Origin: Marisa cornuarietis
Taxonomy: Eukaryota > Mollusca > Gastropoda > Architaenioglossa > Ampullariidae
DNA length: 64,000 nt
Assembly (NCBI GenBank): GCA_004794655.1
Contig: SMMW01000001.1
Span: 13,300,001-13,364,000, forward strand
Direction of reading: 5' to 3'
Shown: in pieces, positions 23,324 through 35,108 of the stretch
Layout of the letters: every line of letters begins with the position of its first letter
How positions within the stretch are numbered: position 1 is the first letter of the stretch
The notes under the pieces: model-generated
What the model saw: only the letters and a program-made list of their open reading frames with translations
Told to the model about the DNA's origin: nothing
Database searches by the model: none
Made by a program: the position numbers and the translations under genes

Positions 23324-24723
23324 ACCTTTCTTAAGTCAAGATTCAATGTGGAACAGTATGTAGCCTCTACCAAAAACAAGCAAACATAGTTTCAGAAACA
23401 GTGGCTCTCATTCATTCATATTATTCTTGAATGGCACGATAGCATAATAGCATTACTATTAGTATACATGCAGTGTTCGCTTGTTTGTCATCTAAATATG
23501 CTGTAAATGTTATTTTAAAAATTGCATCTTTGAGCTTACTGTCCAGTGCACAGGTAGACAGGACCTTGAGGGATGTACATCTTGAGCTTTTCATGTGTGC
23601 TTTGAAAAAGTAAGTGTTACACCTCTTTAACAGAGTCTTGTACACTTCTTTGACAGACCCTTTTACGGGTCTTTAACAGAGCCTTCTACACTTCTTAAAT
23701 GTGAACCTTCTACACCGCCCTTTCTGCATGGCCTCAACACTAAGCAACTGCTTTGTCATCTACGACTTGCAGAACAACGAGAGGGCAACTGAGTATGGAC
23801 GACCGCATCAACGAGAGAACAGCTTCAACAGGAAACGAAGAATGCAGTGGGAATCTCCTCCATCTCGGTGACATATAAACATAGTTACTGGTTGTAGACA
23901 AGTACTGATCTGCAGCAGAGTTCTGCCCAGCCTGCGTGTCCAGAGGGAAGGCGCACACGTGTTGGTAGATGCTGAGCAGACTTTTGATGCTGAGGACACT
24001 GTTGATATTTTATGAGCGTTAACCATCCTGCTGGCAGCGCCTGGCCACGTGTCGTGCAGCTGGTCCCAGGTGTTTTCCAGGTGGAGTAACGCCGCCAGGT
24101 CTGTCTGGTGGCACAAGCCTGCTCACCTGTCCGTGAAGTTCATCTGTCAGTCAAGCCTCATCCTTCTGCTACCATTGCCGTTAACACAGAGACAGTTTGC
24201 AGCGTATCATGTAATGTGATGGTACTAACAACGCGGGATGCTATATTGTTTGAGATGTCTTTCAATACTAACTGTCCCTTCCTCTCTTTTTGCCCCGGTC
24301 TTTAAACAAACAAACAAACAAACAAACAAACAAAACAATTGAATAAGTGTGGCCAATCTTTGATGCGTGCATACATCGGTCGGCTAACGGTGAACAGTTT
24401 TTCCCTCTTGATAATATCTTCTGATACCCTACTGCTAAAATGAAAAGTGTTGGAAACATTTGTGTTGATAACTGTATACTTTTGTTGTCTTCACCTTTAT
24501 GGTGCTCTCCTTTCCACAGCACATAAAATCTCACGGAGAATCAATATTGAGCAAGACTTTAGTGTAGGTCATATGTGGAGTAGTTACGATAACATTTCTG
24601 AAAAAGTCAAAGAATAGCAATGATATGGTTAGCACTAAACTAACGCTACTCGGTGCACTGTGTTAAGGTTCCCCCCAGCCCAAGCCCACAATCATAGCTC
24701 CAAGCCTCCTATGCAACGATAAT
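23324..24723. other. Non-coding stretch between family Z copy and RPS3A retrocopy
   Basis: It contains a roughly 48-bp tandem duplication near 23620-23710 (CTTTAACAGAG...TACACTTCTT twice) and an AAAC repeat at 24304-24336. No gene was recognised. Confidence 0.5.
24304..24336. repeat. (AAAC)n microsatellite
   Basis: About eight tandem AAAC units. Confidence 0.85.
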
Positions 24724-24736
24724 AAGTTTCACACAA
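24724..24736 (+). repeat. Left target-site duplication of the RPS3A retrocopy
   Basis: AAGTTTCACACAA, repeated exactly at 25660-25672 immediately after the poly(A) tract. The first two A residues could belong to the tract on the right side, so the unambiguous part is 11 bases. Confidence 0.85.
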
Positions 24737-24774
24737 CAATTATTCCCAGAGGTCCCGAACTGTCTATATTTCCG

Positions 24775-24784
24775 CTTCCTTTTT
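24775..24784 (+). promoter_or_regulatory. Pyrimidine (TOP-like) tract in the RPS3A 5' leader
   Basis: CTTCCTTTTT 19 bases before the start codon matches the C-plus-pyrimidines start of ribosomal-protein mRNAs, which serves growth-controlled translation. If it marks the parental transcript start, the 38 bases between the left duplication and this tract are unexplained extra sequence. Confidence 0.45.
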
Positions 24785-24802
24785 ACTACACTAGTATCCA
24801 AC

Positions 24803-25600
24803 ATGGCTGTTGGCAAGAATAAGAGGCTGACAAAAGGTGGCAAAAAGGGTGCCAAGAAAAAGGTAGTGGATCCCTTCAGCAAAAAGGATTGGTATGATGT
24901 CAAAGCACCGTCTATGTTTGCCGTCCGCCAGATCGGAAAAACCTTGGTCACAAGGACCCAAGGAACAAAGATAGCTTCTGAAGGCCTGAAAGGTCGGGTC
25001 TTTGAGATTTCTCTTGCTGACCTGCAGAATGATGAAGTGACCTTTCGCAAGTTCAAGCTGGTTGCCGAAGAAGTTCAGGGCCGCATCGTGCTAACAAATT
25101 TCCATGGCATGGATCTTACACGGGATAAGTTAAGCTCCATGGTCAAAAAGTGGCAGACCCTGATTGAAGCCCACATTGATGTAAGGACAACAGATGGGTA
25201 TCTGCTCCGTGTGTTTTGCATTGGGTTCACCAAGAAAAGAAACAATCAGGTCAAGAAAACTTGTTATGCCAAACACACACAGGTGAAAGCAATTAGAAAG
25301 AAGATGTTGGAGATCATAACCCGCGAAGTTACATCTAATGACATGAAAGAAGTTGTCAACAAAGTAATTCCTGATTCCATTGGCAAAGACATCGAGAAAG
25401 CTTGCCAGGGTATCTACCCACTGCATGATGTTTATGTAAGAAAGGTCAAGGTGCTGAAGAAGCCAAAGTTTGACGTTGGAAAGCTTATGGAGCTACATGG
25501 TGATGGTGGCACCACAGGCACAAAGGCTGCAGTTTCCGAAGCTGGAGAGAATGTGGACAGGCCTGAAGGTTATGAGCCACCAGTGGTGGACAGTGTGTAA
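24803..25600 (+). CDS. RPS3A: 40S ribosomal protein S3a, intact intronless retrocopy
   Basis: A single uninterrupted frame of 265 residues, the usual length of animal RPS3A (eS1), a core protein of the small ribosomal subunit. It has the lysine-rich start (residues 1-20), the S3Ae signature [13 protein letters not shown] at 62-74, and the conserved stretches [13 protein letters not shown] (93-105) and [20 protein letters not shown] (127-146), ending in the usual acidic, proline-containing tail. The ATG follows a pyrimidine tract at 24775-24784 like those at the start of ribosomal-protein mRNAs. There are no introns, an AATAAA at 25637, an A tract at 25653-25661 and a perfect 13-bp duplication outside, so this is a processed mRNA inserted by a LINE. 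The frame has no disabling change, so it is either young or kept by selection. The intron-containing parent gene must lie elsewhere. Confidence 0.95.
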   Translation: MAVGKNKRLTKGGKKGAKKKVVDPFSKKDWYDVKAPSMFAVRQIGKTLVTRTQGTKIASEGLKGRVFEISLADLQNDEVTFRKFKLVAEEVQGRIVLTNFHGMDLTRDKLSSMVKKWQTLIEAHIDVRTTDGYLLRVFCIGFTKKRNNQVKKTCYAKHTQVKAIRKKMLEIITREVTSNDMKEVVNKVIPDSIGKDIEKACQGIYPLHDVYVRKVKVLKKPKFDVGKLMELHGDGGTTGTKAAVSEAGENVDRPEGYEPPVVDSV

Positions 25601-25636
25601 ACCAAGGACAGTTAAAGAACATGCTGTTTGGTGCAC

Positions 25637-25642
25637 AATAAA
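25637..25642 (+). terminator. Poly(A) signal of the RPS3A retrocopy
   Basis: AATAAA 37 bases after the stop codon and about 10 bases before the A tract at 25653-25661, the normal spacing for cleavage and polyadenylation. Confidence 0.8.
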
Positions 25643-25659
25643 AAAAGCGATTAAAAAAA

Positions 25660-25672
25660 AAGTTTCACACAA
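25660..25672 (+). repeat. Right target-site duplication of the RPS3A retrocopy
   Basis: Exact copy of the 13 bases at 24724-24736, directly after the poly(A) tract. Confidence 0.85.
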
Positions 25673-27441
25673 ATTTTTTTCTTCCTCACATGAGTCATTT
25701 CCTCTCCTGAACTTCATCTAAAGTTTGTGACCTAATAACATTATCATATTATGATGAGTTGTGATCTTGTTGCGGGCTTTCTTGTTGCTTTACTCCTAGT
25801 GTGGCATTGAAATGTTCTGCAATCAAAAGCTGTAGTTGCCGAAATGCCAGAGCCGAAGGGTTCAACTTCAGCGTCAAATTTCAATATGACCACCATCAAA
25901 CATCGATGTCAAACATCGGCATCAAAGTCAACTGCCCACGCCGATGTAACCATTTCGCTCTCACGACGATGATCTGTGCAAGAAACGAAATGTCATCTCG
26001 AAATCCTTCCTAATGCCGAATGTCGGGGTTTGAGACATAACCAGCATCAAGAAAACCATGAAGTTAAGGAAATGTGTCTGATTACGATCTCGGTTCACAC
26101 CCCAGATATGCTGCAGATCCATGTTCCTGTGGCGGACTCCTAGGGTACTGTGAAATAGTGATTATATCCACGTTGTAGTGATAGACCCCTAGGGTACTGA
26201 GTAAACCCGAGTAACCGACTCCTGGGGTACGGTGTGTAACCACGTAAACATGTGACAGTGGAACGCATCTTCGCTGCCAAAAGGCGATGTTCCATAGATA
26301 AGCGATAGATGCAAAGAGGGAGAATTATTTATAACTCTGGGTAAAGAAAATCGTGCTGAGCTCACTTGTTGGGAAGGCATTAAAAAAAGAACCTCTTGGT
26401 ATACAGTCCTTCAGAAATCCAGCCACATGCTAGCTGTAAACGAGTCCATCCAGATTCTTCCATTTTTTTGTTTTTGTTTGTTGTTTTGAAAACCTGACAA
26501 TTCCTCGACACATTTCTCCTTTTCTTCTGTTTTGCTTTCTGCTGAATTTTTGATTACGTAGTGAACGAACGCTTTGTCTTCTACGTTCCTTCTGCCAGGT
26601 GCTCTCCCTCTAACAGCACCATCTTGTTTGATGCCCTCATTCCTTATATGTACAGTATCTTGATATTCATACATCCTTCTTAAAATTCATTGAGCTTTTC
26701 TTTCAGTCACCTTTTCCGTTGTTTTCCAGCCACTCATTTGACAGCCATTTTCCTATTTTCTTCACATTTTCTTCTTTTGTTATAGAAACTCTATTGTCTA
26801 CTTTTTAGGTATCGTAAGAATGTTGCGTATAGTACATCTGGTTAAGGACAAGGGCACACGGTCCCTAATGTTTTAACATAATTTACCCTTTTCTTGAATC
26901 GTTAGGTCTTAGCTACGACTGACTCCTCTTAATACTCGTTTATTCTCAATAGTCTCACACTAATCATGAAGACAGGACGAAACCTCGCCTCACATAATGA
27001 CGCAGAACCCGGAAGAGACAAAAAGGGAGATAAACTACTTTGTCGTATAGAGCAGGCAAAACAAAATGTTGAGAACAGGCCATAAAAATGTCGGTTTTTC
27101 TTACACTACAGCCGCGTTTTGAGGGTCACGCACAGAATATGTCATTCTCAAGGAGTTATGAAGTGCCATTTTTATTTCTATTTCAAGATATAAAAAAGGA
27201 TGCTGGAAGAACACAGGAAATGGAAGGTTCTCACAGCCTCATCTCCTGTATCACACAGAGGATGTGAGCTAGTGTTCCCTGCCGCCCTGTCTACCTCTGT
27301 TCTCCTGCATTCCGTTTCGAGGAGTAAACGAAGTCTGGGCATCTCGTGGCCTTGAACTGGGTCCTGGACATAAAAGGTTGTGCGAACATACGTGTGCTTT
27401 TCCGAGTGCGTACTAATTCCCGATAGAAAGCGCGTGCGCGG

Positions 27442-27443
<2 letters not shown>

Positions 27444-27478
<35 letters not shown>
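27444..27478. repeat. (GT)n microsatellite
   Basis: Uninterrupted GT run. Confidence 0.9.
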
Positions 27479-27481
<3 letters not shown>

Positions 27482-28642
27482 AGAGGAATGAAGGAGGAAA
27501 AGAGTGGGTGAATGAGTGTGTGCGTGTGAGAAAGGGAGGCAGGGAGAGATAGAAAGTAAGTTCGAGGTCACACCCACTTCTTATGAGGGAGTCTTCCTAT
27601 GGAGATTATGCAAAAAGCTGTTTACAAAACCCAACCCCCATTCAGGAATGAAACCCGCTAGAGCCACCCATCAACTCTATGAATTATCGGTTTTAGTCTT
27701 CTGAGGTATTTGAAAAAGCTTTGTATTTAGCTACAAATATCAATCGTCGATTCTATTAACCTCCCTTGTTTCTCTTTCTTTCTTTCACACACACCGAGAG
27801 ACAAAGGCAGATAGAGAGAGGTGAAACTTTCTATTTATTTCCGGCACGCAGAAGTCGCCCTGACAGACACATTCTAGACCGAATTTGCGGAAGTGCGTCA
27901 ATGTTTTATCTCCGAGGATTCCTGCCGGTGGCAGTTGCATGTTGGTAAACCACTCTTTTGTATCCGCAAGGCATCGGTTTTCTCCTCAATTCATACCAGC
28001 TCATTCCTCTCCTCCCCCCCCCCAACTCCACACACATACATCGCTTTCCATCCCTCACCTCTCTTTCTGCAGTGTCAAAGAGGGTCAGTAAAGATGAAGT
28101 GCACGGGTACATAAGCTGGGTGCCAAGCGATAAGACATTACATGCACTCGAGCTGGGCGTCATCCCCTCGGCACCCACCACTTCCCCAACTGATCTTTTG
28201 CCTCCCGTCTGTTTGTTTATCGATTCTTCGACACCCGTAGAAAGTCTGGGGTAGGGGAGGGTGGGAACAGACCAGCTGGCATCCTGGCTGGGTATCAGCG
28301 ACGGGCGTGCTCTCACGTAACGAAAAGTTTGTAGATTCCTCGTGCACCCTCCACCACCACCACCACCCACTAAGGCAGCCACGCCCGAGGCTACATATTT
28401 CGTTGAACTGCATGTACAGAATTTCATAAACATAATTATCCGCCAGACATCTTTTTTTTCTTTTGATGTCTGCAAAAGCAGGAATTTTCAAAGAATTAAT
28501 GTCATTCAAGTTAGGTTCTAGAAGGAGCAAGTAGAAGAACCGATATGTCGATAGCTGAGATCATAGCACGAACAGAACAACGTCGCGAGGGGGAGGATGT
28601 CGGTGCGAGATGAGATCACAGCAGCTACAAAACATAAATTGA

Positions 28643-28643
<1 letters not shown>

Positions 28644-28678
<35 letters not shown>

Positions 28679-28704
28679 GCATGCACGCACGCACGCACAC
28701 ACAC
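28644..28704. repeat. Compound (CA)n(CGCA)n microsatellite
   Basis: A CA run passes into GCAC/GCAT units and back to CA, then a CT-rich edge. Confidence 0.9.
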
Positions 28705-30025
28705 TCTCTTTCTCTTTTTCAATTTATGATAACTTCTATTGAGTTCGATAGAAAACAAAATGCGTATTTAACTCTAACCGGAAGTGTATGAGACTCGTTC
28801 ACTACGGCAACATCGACATTCGTGGTGGCGGCTATCTAACCACTGCCTTGTTCGTAATGCTACTGCAGACCGAAAAGAACGACATAGCTGCATGATACCA
28901 GAGACCTCAGCATGACCCCATCAGGACAATAAGTGACGGCGAACGTGAACGACAAATAACAGTTGTATTGTGATCAACTGTCGGTGTCGACGTCATCACG
29001 GAGCGTCCTTGACACCGGAAGAAGAAAAAATGTTTTACGTTATACAACCTGGACTTCGCCTTAATGCCAGAGGAGAGCAGAGAAGGTCAAAGAATGGGAA
29101 TGGGACATAGTGAGGGCCTTTCGCAAATTTGGGCTGCATTCTGTGCAGTATGTCAGCAGCCTTCCTGGGTTGCTCAAGGCTTGTTACCAAACACCTGCAA
29201 GGTCGAGCGCGTGCCTGCAAACAAACAGGGGCCAGGCCTGACCCTCGGCGGCCCTGTGTGTAGAATGTGTCCTTTGCGTACGGGGGGGCCTTCCTGTCAG
29301 GGGAGGAGGGAAGGTGACGACAGACGTCATAGGAAGTATTCTGGAGCAGAATTCGGTTGAGCAAGAAAAAGCTCTACCCCAGTTCTTATACTTCTTTTCT
29401 TCTAGTCTGTTTCGTCTTCATTTTTAACTTCTCTCTCTCTCTCTCAAACACACACACATACAAAGGTACAAAAACACACAGATATAGACATAAACATATA
29501 TTTCCTTATTCAATAGATAATGCCCATTTAATGTTTCAAAAGCAAGCGACAAGCTGTAAGATGAATATTTGTATACTTTTTTTTTCTTTAGCTTGTGCTT
29601 ATGGTATCATCCTCTCTGAGAAGACCCGGATTAAAGCCAATGACTCATATCGATGCTTGCGCTGCCTGTTGCAATCTCGTCTTGGCAGCCCTTGTCAAAA
29701 TGTTAACATCATTATCTCAGGAGGAAAGGAGTTAACAACATTTGAACGTCTCGGACTGCGAGAAAGGTCGACCGTATTTCCAGCTTGCTCTCTGTGTGTG
29801 TGTGTGTGTGTGCATGCGCGCGCATACTTTCCATTTCACTTTGCTTTCCCCTCCCACTGTGCGAGCAAGGCTGTACAAATGTTCCGCTGCTTTCTTGCAC
29901 ACAGGTATGGGGAGTTTGCTGACTTCAGCTCGTCCATCAGCGTTTTTTGGAGGCAATATTTGATCTTTTCGACCTCGAAGTCAGGTTTCATAGTCTGTGA
30001 TAGTTTAACGTTTACACGCGCGCGC

Positions 30026-30026
<1 letters not shown>

Positions 30027-30066
<40 letters not shown>

Positions 30067-30086
30067 TGTGTGTGTGTGTGTGTGTG
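30027..30086. repeat. (GT)n microsatellite
   Basis: A GT run interrupted once by a CTTG, preceded by CGCGCGC. Confidence 0.9.
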
Positions 30087-30125
30087 ACGGGTGCGTATCT
30101 AGACCACTGAAAACTAAAATCACCA

Positions 30126-30390
30126 TGTCAGAGAGTAGCAGCCACCTTACACGTCACATCCTCTCTGGGCATGTGCGTGCCCGCTGTGACGTGTGCAGTC
30201 TCGAAATTCCGTTTGGCTCTGCTTTTGCCGTCAGTAAGCTCAGTCTCATCGAACTTCATTGCCCAGACGCGGTGACATTCCGGGCGAACATCCTGAACCA
30301 TGTATAGTGACACAGTCGTGTGTCTGAAGCCAAGGACTAGATGACATTTTTCACACAGCAAGCATTGCAGTCTCTGAGGAGCTGCGTTGC
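30126..30390 (-). other. Unidentified coding-like segment with clustered cysteines
   Basis: One minus-strand frame is open for about 88 codons between an upstream TAG and a TGA near 30126. It contains CLLCEKCHLV followed by hydrophobic and charged residues, and does not depend on a simple repeat. No in-frame ATG opens it before the cysteines, so it would have to be an internal or terminal exon or a transposon remnant. I could not place it in a family and no convincing splice acceptor was found. Confidence 0.2.
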
Positions 30391-31814
30391 AGAACTACAA
30401 CTCGAGCACACTGGGGATAAGGTCATCACTCATGGAGATCTGCTTCAACCCCGTCTACGCCTTCTGCAACATGCCGCTCACATTGCCCCTACTGACGAAG
30501 ACCGCCAGACGGCGTCGTAAAGAAGACTTGACAAGCCTAACTTTCAAGAACATCGGCAGCTCTCTTGAAATAACGGGAGGCCAGCAAGCCAGACGGTCGC
30601 ACGCCTTCTGGTAAAGGCGAAGACCTTGCTGCCGACCTGACATCATTTTGTGAGCTCGATCATGACATCGGATCCTGGAGTCAGACAACATGCAGGCGGC
30701 AGATGCGTCCCTTCAGAGGTGGGCTTCTCCCACCCACCACAATCATGTACACGACCGCAGCAGCTGATGTCGCGTAACGCAGGGCGGAAAAGGAGTAATA
30801 CAAAAAAGAATACAAAGAGGAAGGGGAAGAAAACCCACATGGAAGCAATAAATCCAGATGATGACCTTTGATAGGGCAGGCAGCATTGATAATGTCGACG
30901 AGGAATTTCATTCAAACATATTGCTCGGCGCTCGACAGGGAGCGTGGGGACTGCTCACCGGTTCTGTGTTTACAACGCATTTCCTCTTTGCCTGCAACGC
31001 CCTGACGCGTTTTCAAGCGCGCAAGCACCGACTGAATTTCTGTTCTCTAAAAACACATCGTCGTCCTCTTTGTACCGCTTGTTATCATCGGCATATTTTC
31101 CACCACATCGCTTCATCACAGGTGACAGTGACGAAAGTTTATGGGAAAAGTGGGGGTAGGGGTTTGGACTACTGAGCAGAAGAAACAGACGAGATGTGCC
31201 TCTCTGTAGACATTTGAATTTTTGTGTTTTAATTTGTGTTTGGAACTTTATCGTCACCAGAAACAACTCTCACGAGATCTTGCTCTTTATCCTCTCCTGT
31301 TCTTGCTCCTATCCCCTAGCTCCTGCTTCCAGGTGCTAGATCCTCTTCACACCTCTTACTTCCTATTCATGGCAGCTATCGTAGCTCTTTTTCCCTATTC
31401 GTGACAGCTGTCTCCCGTAACGAAAACACTGCCGAGTCGTGCGCACGTACAGCTGCGCGCGGGAGGTCGAAGGGGAGCAGGCCGCTCGACTTCATCAACA
31501 ACAGATGACGCCTCGATTAGGTTCTCAAAGGTCAAACGCCTTACTGAGTTCAACGCAAAGCATATCCGCTGTTGGTGGCGGTGATAACGCCTGCAAGTGT
31601 CTGCTCTAGCCCCTTTCTACAATCCCCCTATCTCATCTAGTGTGTATAGTGAGCGAAGCACTTATCCTAGGGCTCCAGAAGGACCTCCCAAGTGACGCAA
31701 TACCCATCGTGAAACTCAGCCCGACCTTGCTCTCATTTATACACGAGATACACGATTACAAAACTTCACCAGGCACAGAAAGAGGCAACAGTAGTGATGT
31801 CACGTTTGTATAGC

Positions 31815-31950
31815 TACTCCCAGCTCTCCTATTGGCTGAGGTCTTGACAACGGGAGCGCGTCCGTGGACAGTCCTGACGTCTGCGCTGTTGACCTCTTTC
31901 TGTGCATGGTAATGCTTTTAGGCTTACCTTTCGAAAAAATGGAAGAGGTT
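31815..31950 (+). repeat. Diverged interspersed repeat Y, copy 2
   Basis: It matches 21030-21165 in ordered blocks (CTCCTATTGGCTGAGG, TCTTGACAACGGGAG, CTGTGCATGGTAATG, TAGGCTTACCTTT). It is followed by an ATT-rich run and a SINE-like tail. Confidence 0.45.
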
Positions 31951-31974
31951 GGATTATTATTATTGTTATGGGTG

Positions 31975-32205
31975 TTTATATTTTTTGTAAAACGCTTTGA
32001 GCAAGCCTTTGATGGTGGGTAAAGCACGATGACAATAAACTTTATTTCTGTTTGCTGGGCATTGTGTATGGATGTTTGTGTGCATGTGTGCTCATGAAAG
32101 TGTATTTGATGCCTGCTCTAAAAAGGTGTGCTTGCGCACTTGTATATGTAAAGAGCTTTGAGTCCGGCTGATGCTGGATAAGAAAGGCGCTATATAAATA
32201 TGCTT
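31975..32205 (+). mobile_element. Two SINE-like 3' tails
   Basis: The segments AAACGCTTTGAGCAAGCC...AAAGCACGATGACAATAAA and TAAAGAGCTTTGAGTCCGG...AAGGCGCTATATAAATA share the same plan: a GCTTTGAG block, then a variable middle, then a GCGCTATATAAA-like end. This form recurs at the 3' ends of many invertebrate SINEs and LINEs, from memory. Heads and boundaries are not defined. Confidence 0.4.
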
Positions 32206-33911
32206 CTTCTTTTGTCATCCGTCAAGAGAAATATACTGATAATATTGTAACATAAGTATAATCTACAGGACAACAAACTCATCGTAGTCAAACTAGTGGT
32301 CCGTAAAGTTGTGCTCACAGTGTTGAGCTGCTCCGTTCCATTAGCTCATTACATAGTCAACCGCTGACCTGTCGCTGCCCTTCCCGTCCCCTTGAGCGCC
32401 AGATGTTGATTAGTGCAGCACACCAAGCAACACCGGAATAGACAACTGCAACTCCTGCAGAAGTTCTTATGTCATTCATTACATCCTGAAGCCGCACACG
32501 CACACGCACATTTGCGCCGTAATTAATCTCGACAGGCGGCCTAGAGATGCTTCATTTACTTCGGGGTGCTCTGATGAGAACTGTGGAAACATCTGCTGGC
32601 TTTTAGAATATTAATTTGCTGATCTACTGATGTCAATGGACATAATAACAGCTAGAATCCGTGGTGACATTTTAAGTACATTTGTTAATAAACATATCTC
32701 TTTCCGACACCGGCAACAGAACATACAGCAGACAGTCGATGGAACTGGCAACTCGCACTTGTTGCAATGTTTCTCACCCTGGAGACTTACCTGGTCTCTG
32801 GGCTTCATGGAGTCTTTCACGAATTTTTTTATTTAAAGGCTAAGAAAGCACACAACCTTGTGGGATATATTTCTTGGCAAATTTCCAGCCAAAAGTTAAT
32901 TAAAACTCGATGTATCTGATGAACTGTTTCCTGTCAACATCTGGAGAAATTCGCCTGTCTGTCCCACCTCGCAAGCCTTCTGAACACAACCTTCTTCTTG
33001 GAACAGAGGGCTTCAATCATGATTTCAGCATTTTAAGCAGCCTACCAGTAACCTTTGTAACAAATGATGAGGGGAGACTGGCTGAAGTTAACTGTTGACT
33101 GCACTTTCATGAAATATCAAGAGACTCGATAACATTATGCCCACATATTGAGGGGTAAACACAGGCTAGAGCAGAAGGATCATTTTCGCGCATATCCAGA
33201 GGCCCAGGCTCTTGCGAAATGCAGATAACACCCAACCTATAAACTAGAAAAACATCACGTTTCCCATTGATATTACCTAACTGCTAGGCATGTGTTCCAG
33301 GATCCCACCATTCTTGTGTTCAAGAAATGCGACACGAAGCAGACGATACAAGGCCAGTTAGGGTAGACATGTAAACAACTTTGCTGACTTTCGCGGCAAA
33401 TAATACTTGTTTTGATCATGCACTTTACTGAACTCCACTCACTTCTCATTCTTTAAACTTTGCTCTCTGCTGTTCTCAGAAAAGCTAGCTCGTCATATTT
33501 TCCCCAGCACCTGAGTGTAATCCTCTATCAATATAATTAACAAAACCTAAAGTGAATGATCCTGGTGATAACACTTGACGAACTGAGCGGATAAAGGCTT
33601 GTTAACATCGTCAAGTTGCCATTTAAAACTGGTACATGAAAACGTGTTCCAAAGTTCACTTTAGGCAAAAACCGCCTGACATATTTTGCTTGAAGCTTGT
33701 CAAAACGCGGACATCTGGAGTCTGCAGACATTTAAACATTTACTGCCTTGATGAGCCCGAGTTTGCCCTCAGACACCGCATACATTGACTACATTCACAT
33801 TGACAAGAATAGCGCAGACATACAAACACACTAGGCACAAACTGTAACACACGCTCCCCCCCCCCCACCCATGTACATGTGAATTTTCACACATCATCTC
33901 ACTCATAGATG

Positions 33912-34262
33912 CAGGGCTTCTGCTAATGCTAAAAATTGCGTACAGTACGCATTAAAAGTTCGGAGGACTTGGGCGAAGAACAGGTACAAAATTGGGTAAG
34001 TGTCATGTCTGACATCGTACCCCAATCTATTGTTGTCGTCTGCTACAAGGTGAGAGTAGCTTCCCTTGCACTGAGTTTTTTCCCTTACCGGAAAGAGCTC
34101 CATTAACCTATTTCCAAGATGTCGTTGACAGCGTGGTTAAAATCATCCTTGATTTGTTGATTGTTTTTTTCACATTGTAAAAGGACCCCTTTAGAGTTAG
34201 CCTGGGACCCCTTCTTCAGATTTCTAGAGACCCCAAAGAATTTAGCCTTAGCAGAAACCCTG
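33912..34262 (+). mobile_element. Terminal-inverted-repeat DNA transposon, family Z, copy 2
   Basis: It starts CAGGGCTTCTGCTAATGC and ends TTAGCCTTAGCAGAAACCCTG. It is flanked by TAGATG on both sides (33906-33911 and 34263-34268), a perfect 6-bp duplication. At 351 bp it is shorter than copies 1 and 3, lacking most of the 42-codon frame after the first nine codons, where a different sequence containing a TTTTTTT run takes its place. The internal match to copies 1 and 3 is otherwise high. Confidence 0.8.
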
Positions 34263-34268
34263 TAGATG

Positions 34269-34891
34269 TATAAATATGCACACGGAGGCACACGAATAAC
34301 ATTTAAAATAAGCACTCACAGACAAAGGAACAACATAAATGTCAACAGCAAGACGAATGCATAAGCTTGTAAATGTCCTTACCATGGGGGACGTGTTAAA
34401 AATTGGAAACAAAGCGGGAATATGCTTGCTACCCTCTACACCCCGACCCCTTCCACACACACACAAACACACCTCTAGGCTTTACTGTCAACTTGTTAAA
34501 GAGAATAATCAAGTTTGCCCACCAGAAACTGCGCGAAATATTTGCGCATGCGTGTTTATGCATGTACAACAGGCGGGTGAGCAGCTGAAGGGAAAGGATT
34601 TCTCCCTCTCTCATTGCGCCCAATGTCTGTGCAGCTTTTTTGTGGTGGTGGTGGTGGTGGTGGTGGTTGGTTGCGTTTGGTGTGTGTGTGTGTGTGTGGA
34701 TCATCTTTTCTTTGTTGACATTTTTGGAATGATTAAAGCCCAAAAGGTACCTACTTTCAAAGCTGTTTTCGTAAAAGAACGGGAAAAGAAAACTATGTGC
34801 TTCCTACGAGTGATTTGTTTCACGTCTATCTGCAATCGTACGGACATATCATCTCAAGATCATATTTTTTCTAAACAAGAGAAACTCGATG

Positions 34892-34892
<1 letters not shown>
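34269..34892. other. Non-coding stretch with GGT and GT repeats
   Basis: A GGT repeat at 34641-34668 is followed by GT at 34681-34698. The long open frame over this stretch depends on these repeats and is not accepted as a gene. Confidence 0.5.
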
Positions 34893-34931
<39 letters not shown>

Positions 34932-35108
34932 TGCGTATGCGTCTTTGGTACATCATGTGATGTTATAGATTGACTCTGCCCTTCTCACCTACCCATGCAT
35001 ACCTATTTGACTAACCATGTCTGAGAAGGGTCAAAGACAGTTTATTTATTAATTATAAGTGACATGGCTAATAATGACAACGCACCACTAGTCGTCCAGC
35101 CCTACTGG
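34893..35108 (-). mobile_element. (GAT)n-tailed interspersed repeat, copy 1
   Basis: An ATC run (34893-34931) is followed by about 177 bases that recur at 41171-41346 with few changes, including CTTTGGTACATCATGTGATG and ACGCACCACTAGTCGTCCAG. On the minus strand the unit would end in (GAT)n, like the 3' tail of the LINE at 43740-43798. It is either a SINE or the 3' end of a 5'-truncated LINE. Confidence 0.7.

Larger units (their letters stand above)
25673..30120. other. Non-coding stretch rich in microsatellites
   Basis: No supported gene. It contains three spaced near-copies of GACTCCTAGGGTACTG at 26135-26240, and GT and CA repeats at 27444-27478, 28644-28704, 29793-29812 and 30027-30086. 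A 951-base open frame from 29357 crosses two GT repeats and has no recognisable domain. Confidence 0.5.
30391..33905. other. Non-coding stretch with SINE-like tails
   Basis: No supported gene. It contains repeat Y copy 2 and two short segments ending in cgctttgag/ctatataaat-type tails (31975-32045 and 32140-32205), described separately. Confidence 0.5.

Noticed and set aside
27906..28475. 189-codon minus-strand frame
   Set aside because: Glycine-run and low-complexity driven, with no recognised similarity.
29357..30307. 316-codon open frame
   Set aside because: It runs through two GT microsatellites and CT/CA-rich sequence, has no recognisable domain, and its composition follows the low-complexity tracts.
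34339..34968. 209-codon open frame
   Set aside because: It is held open by GGT, GT and ATC repeats and overlaps the (GAT)n-tailed element.
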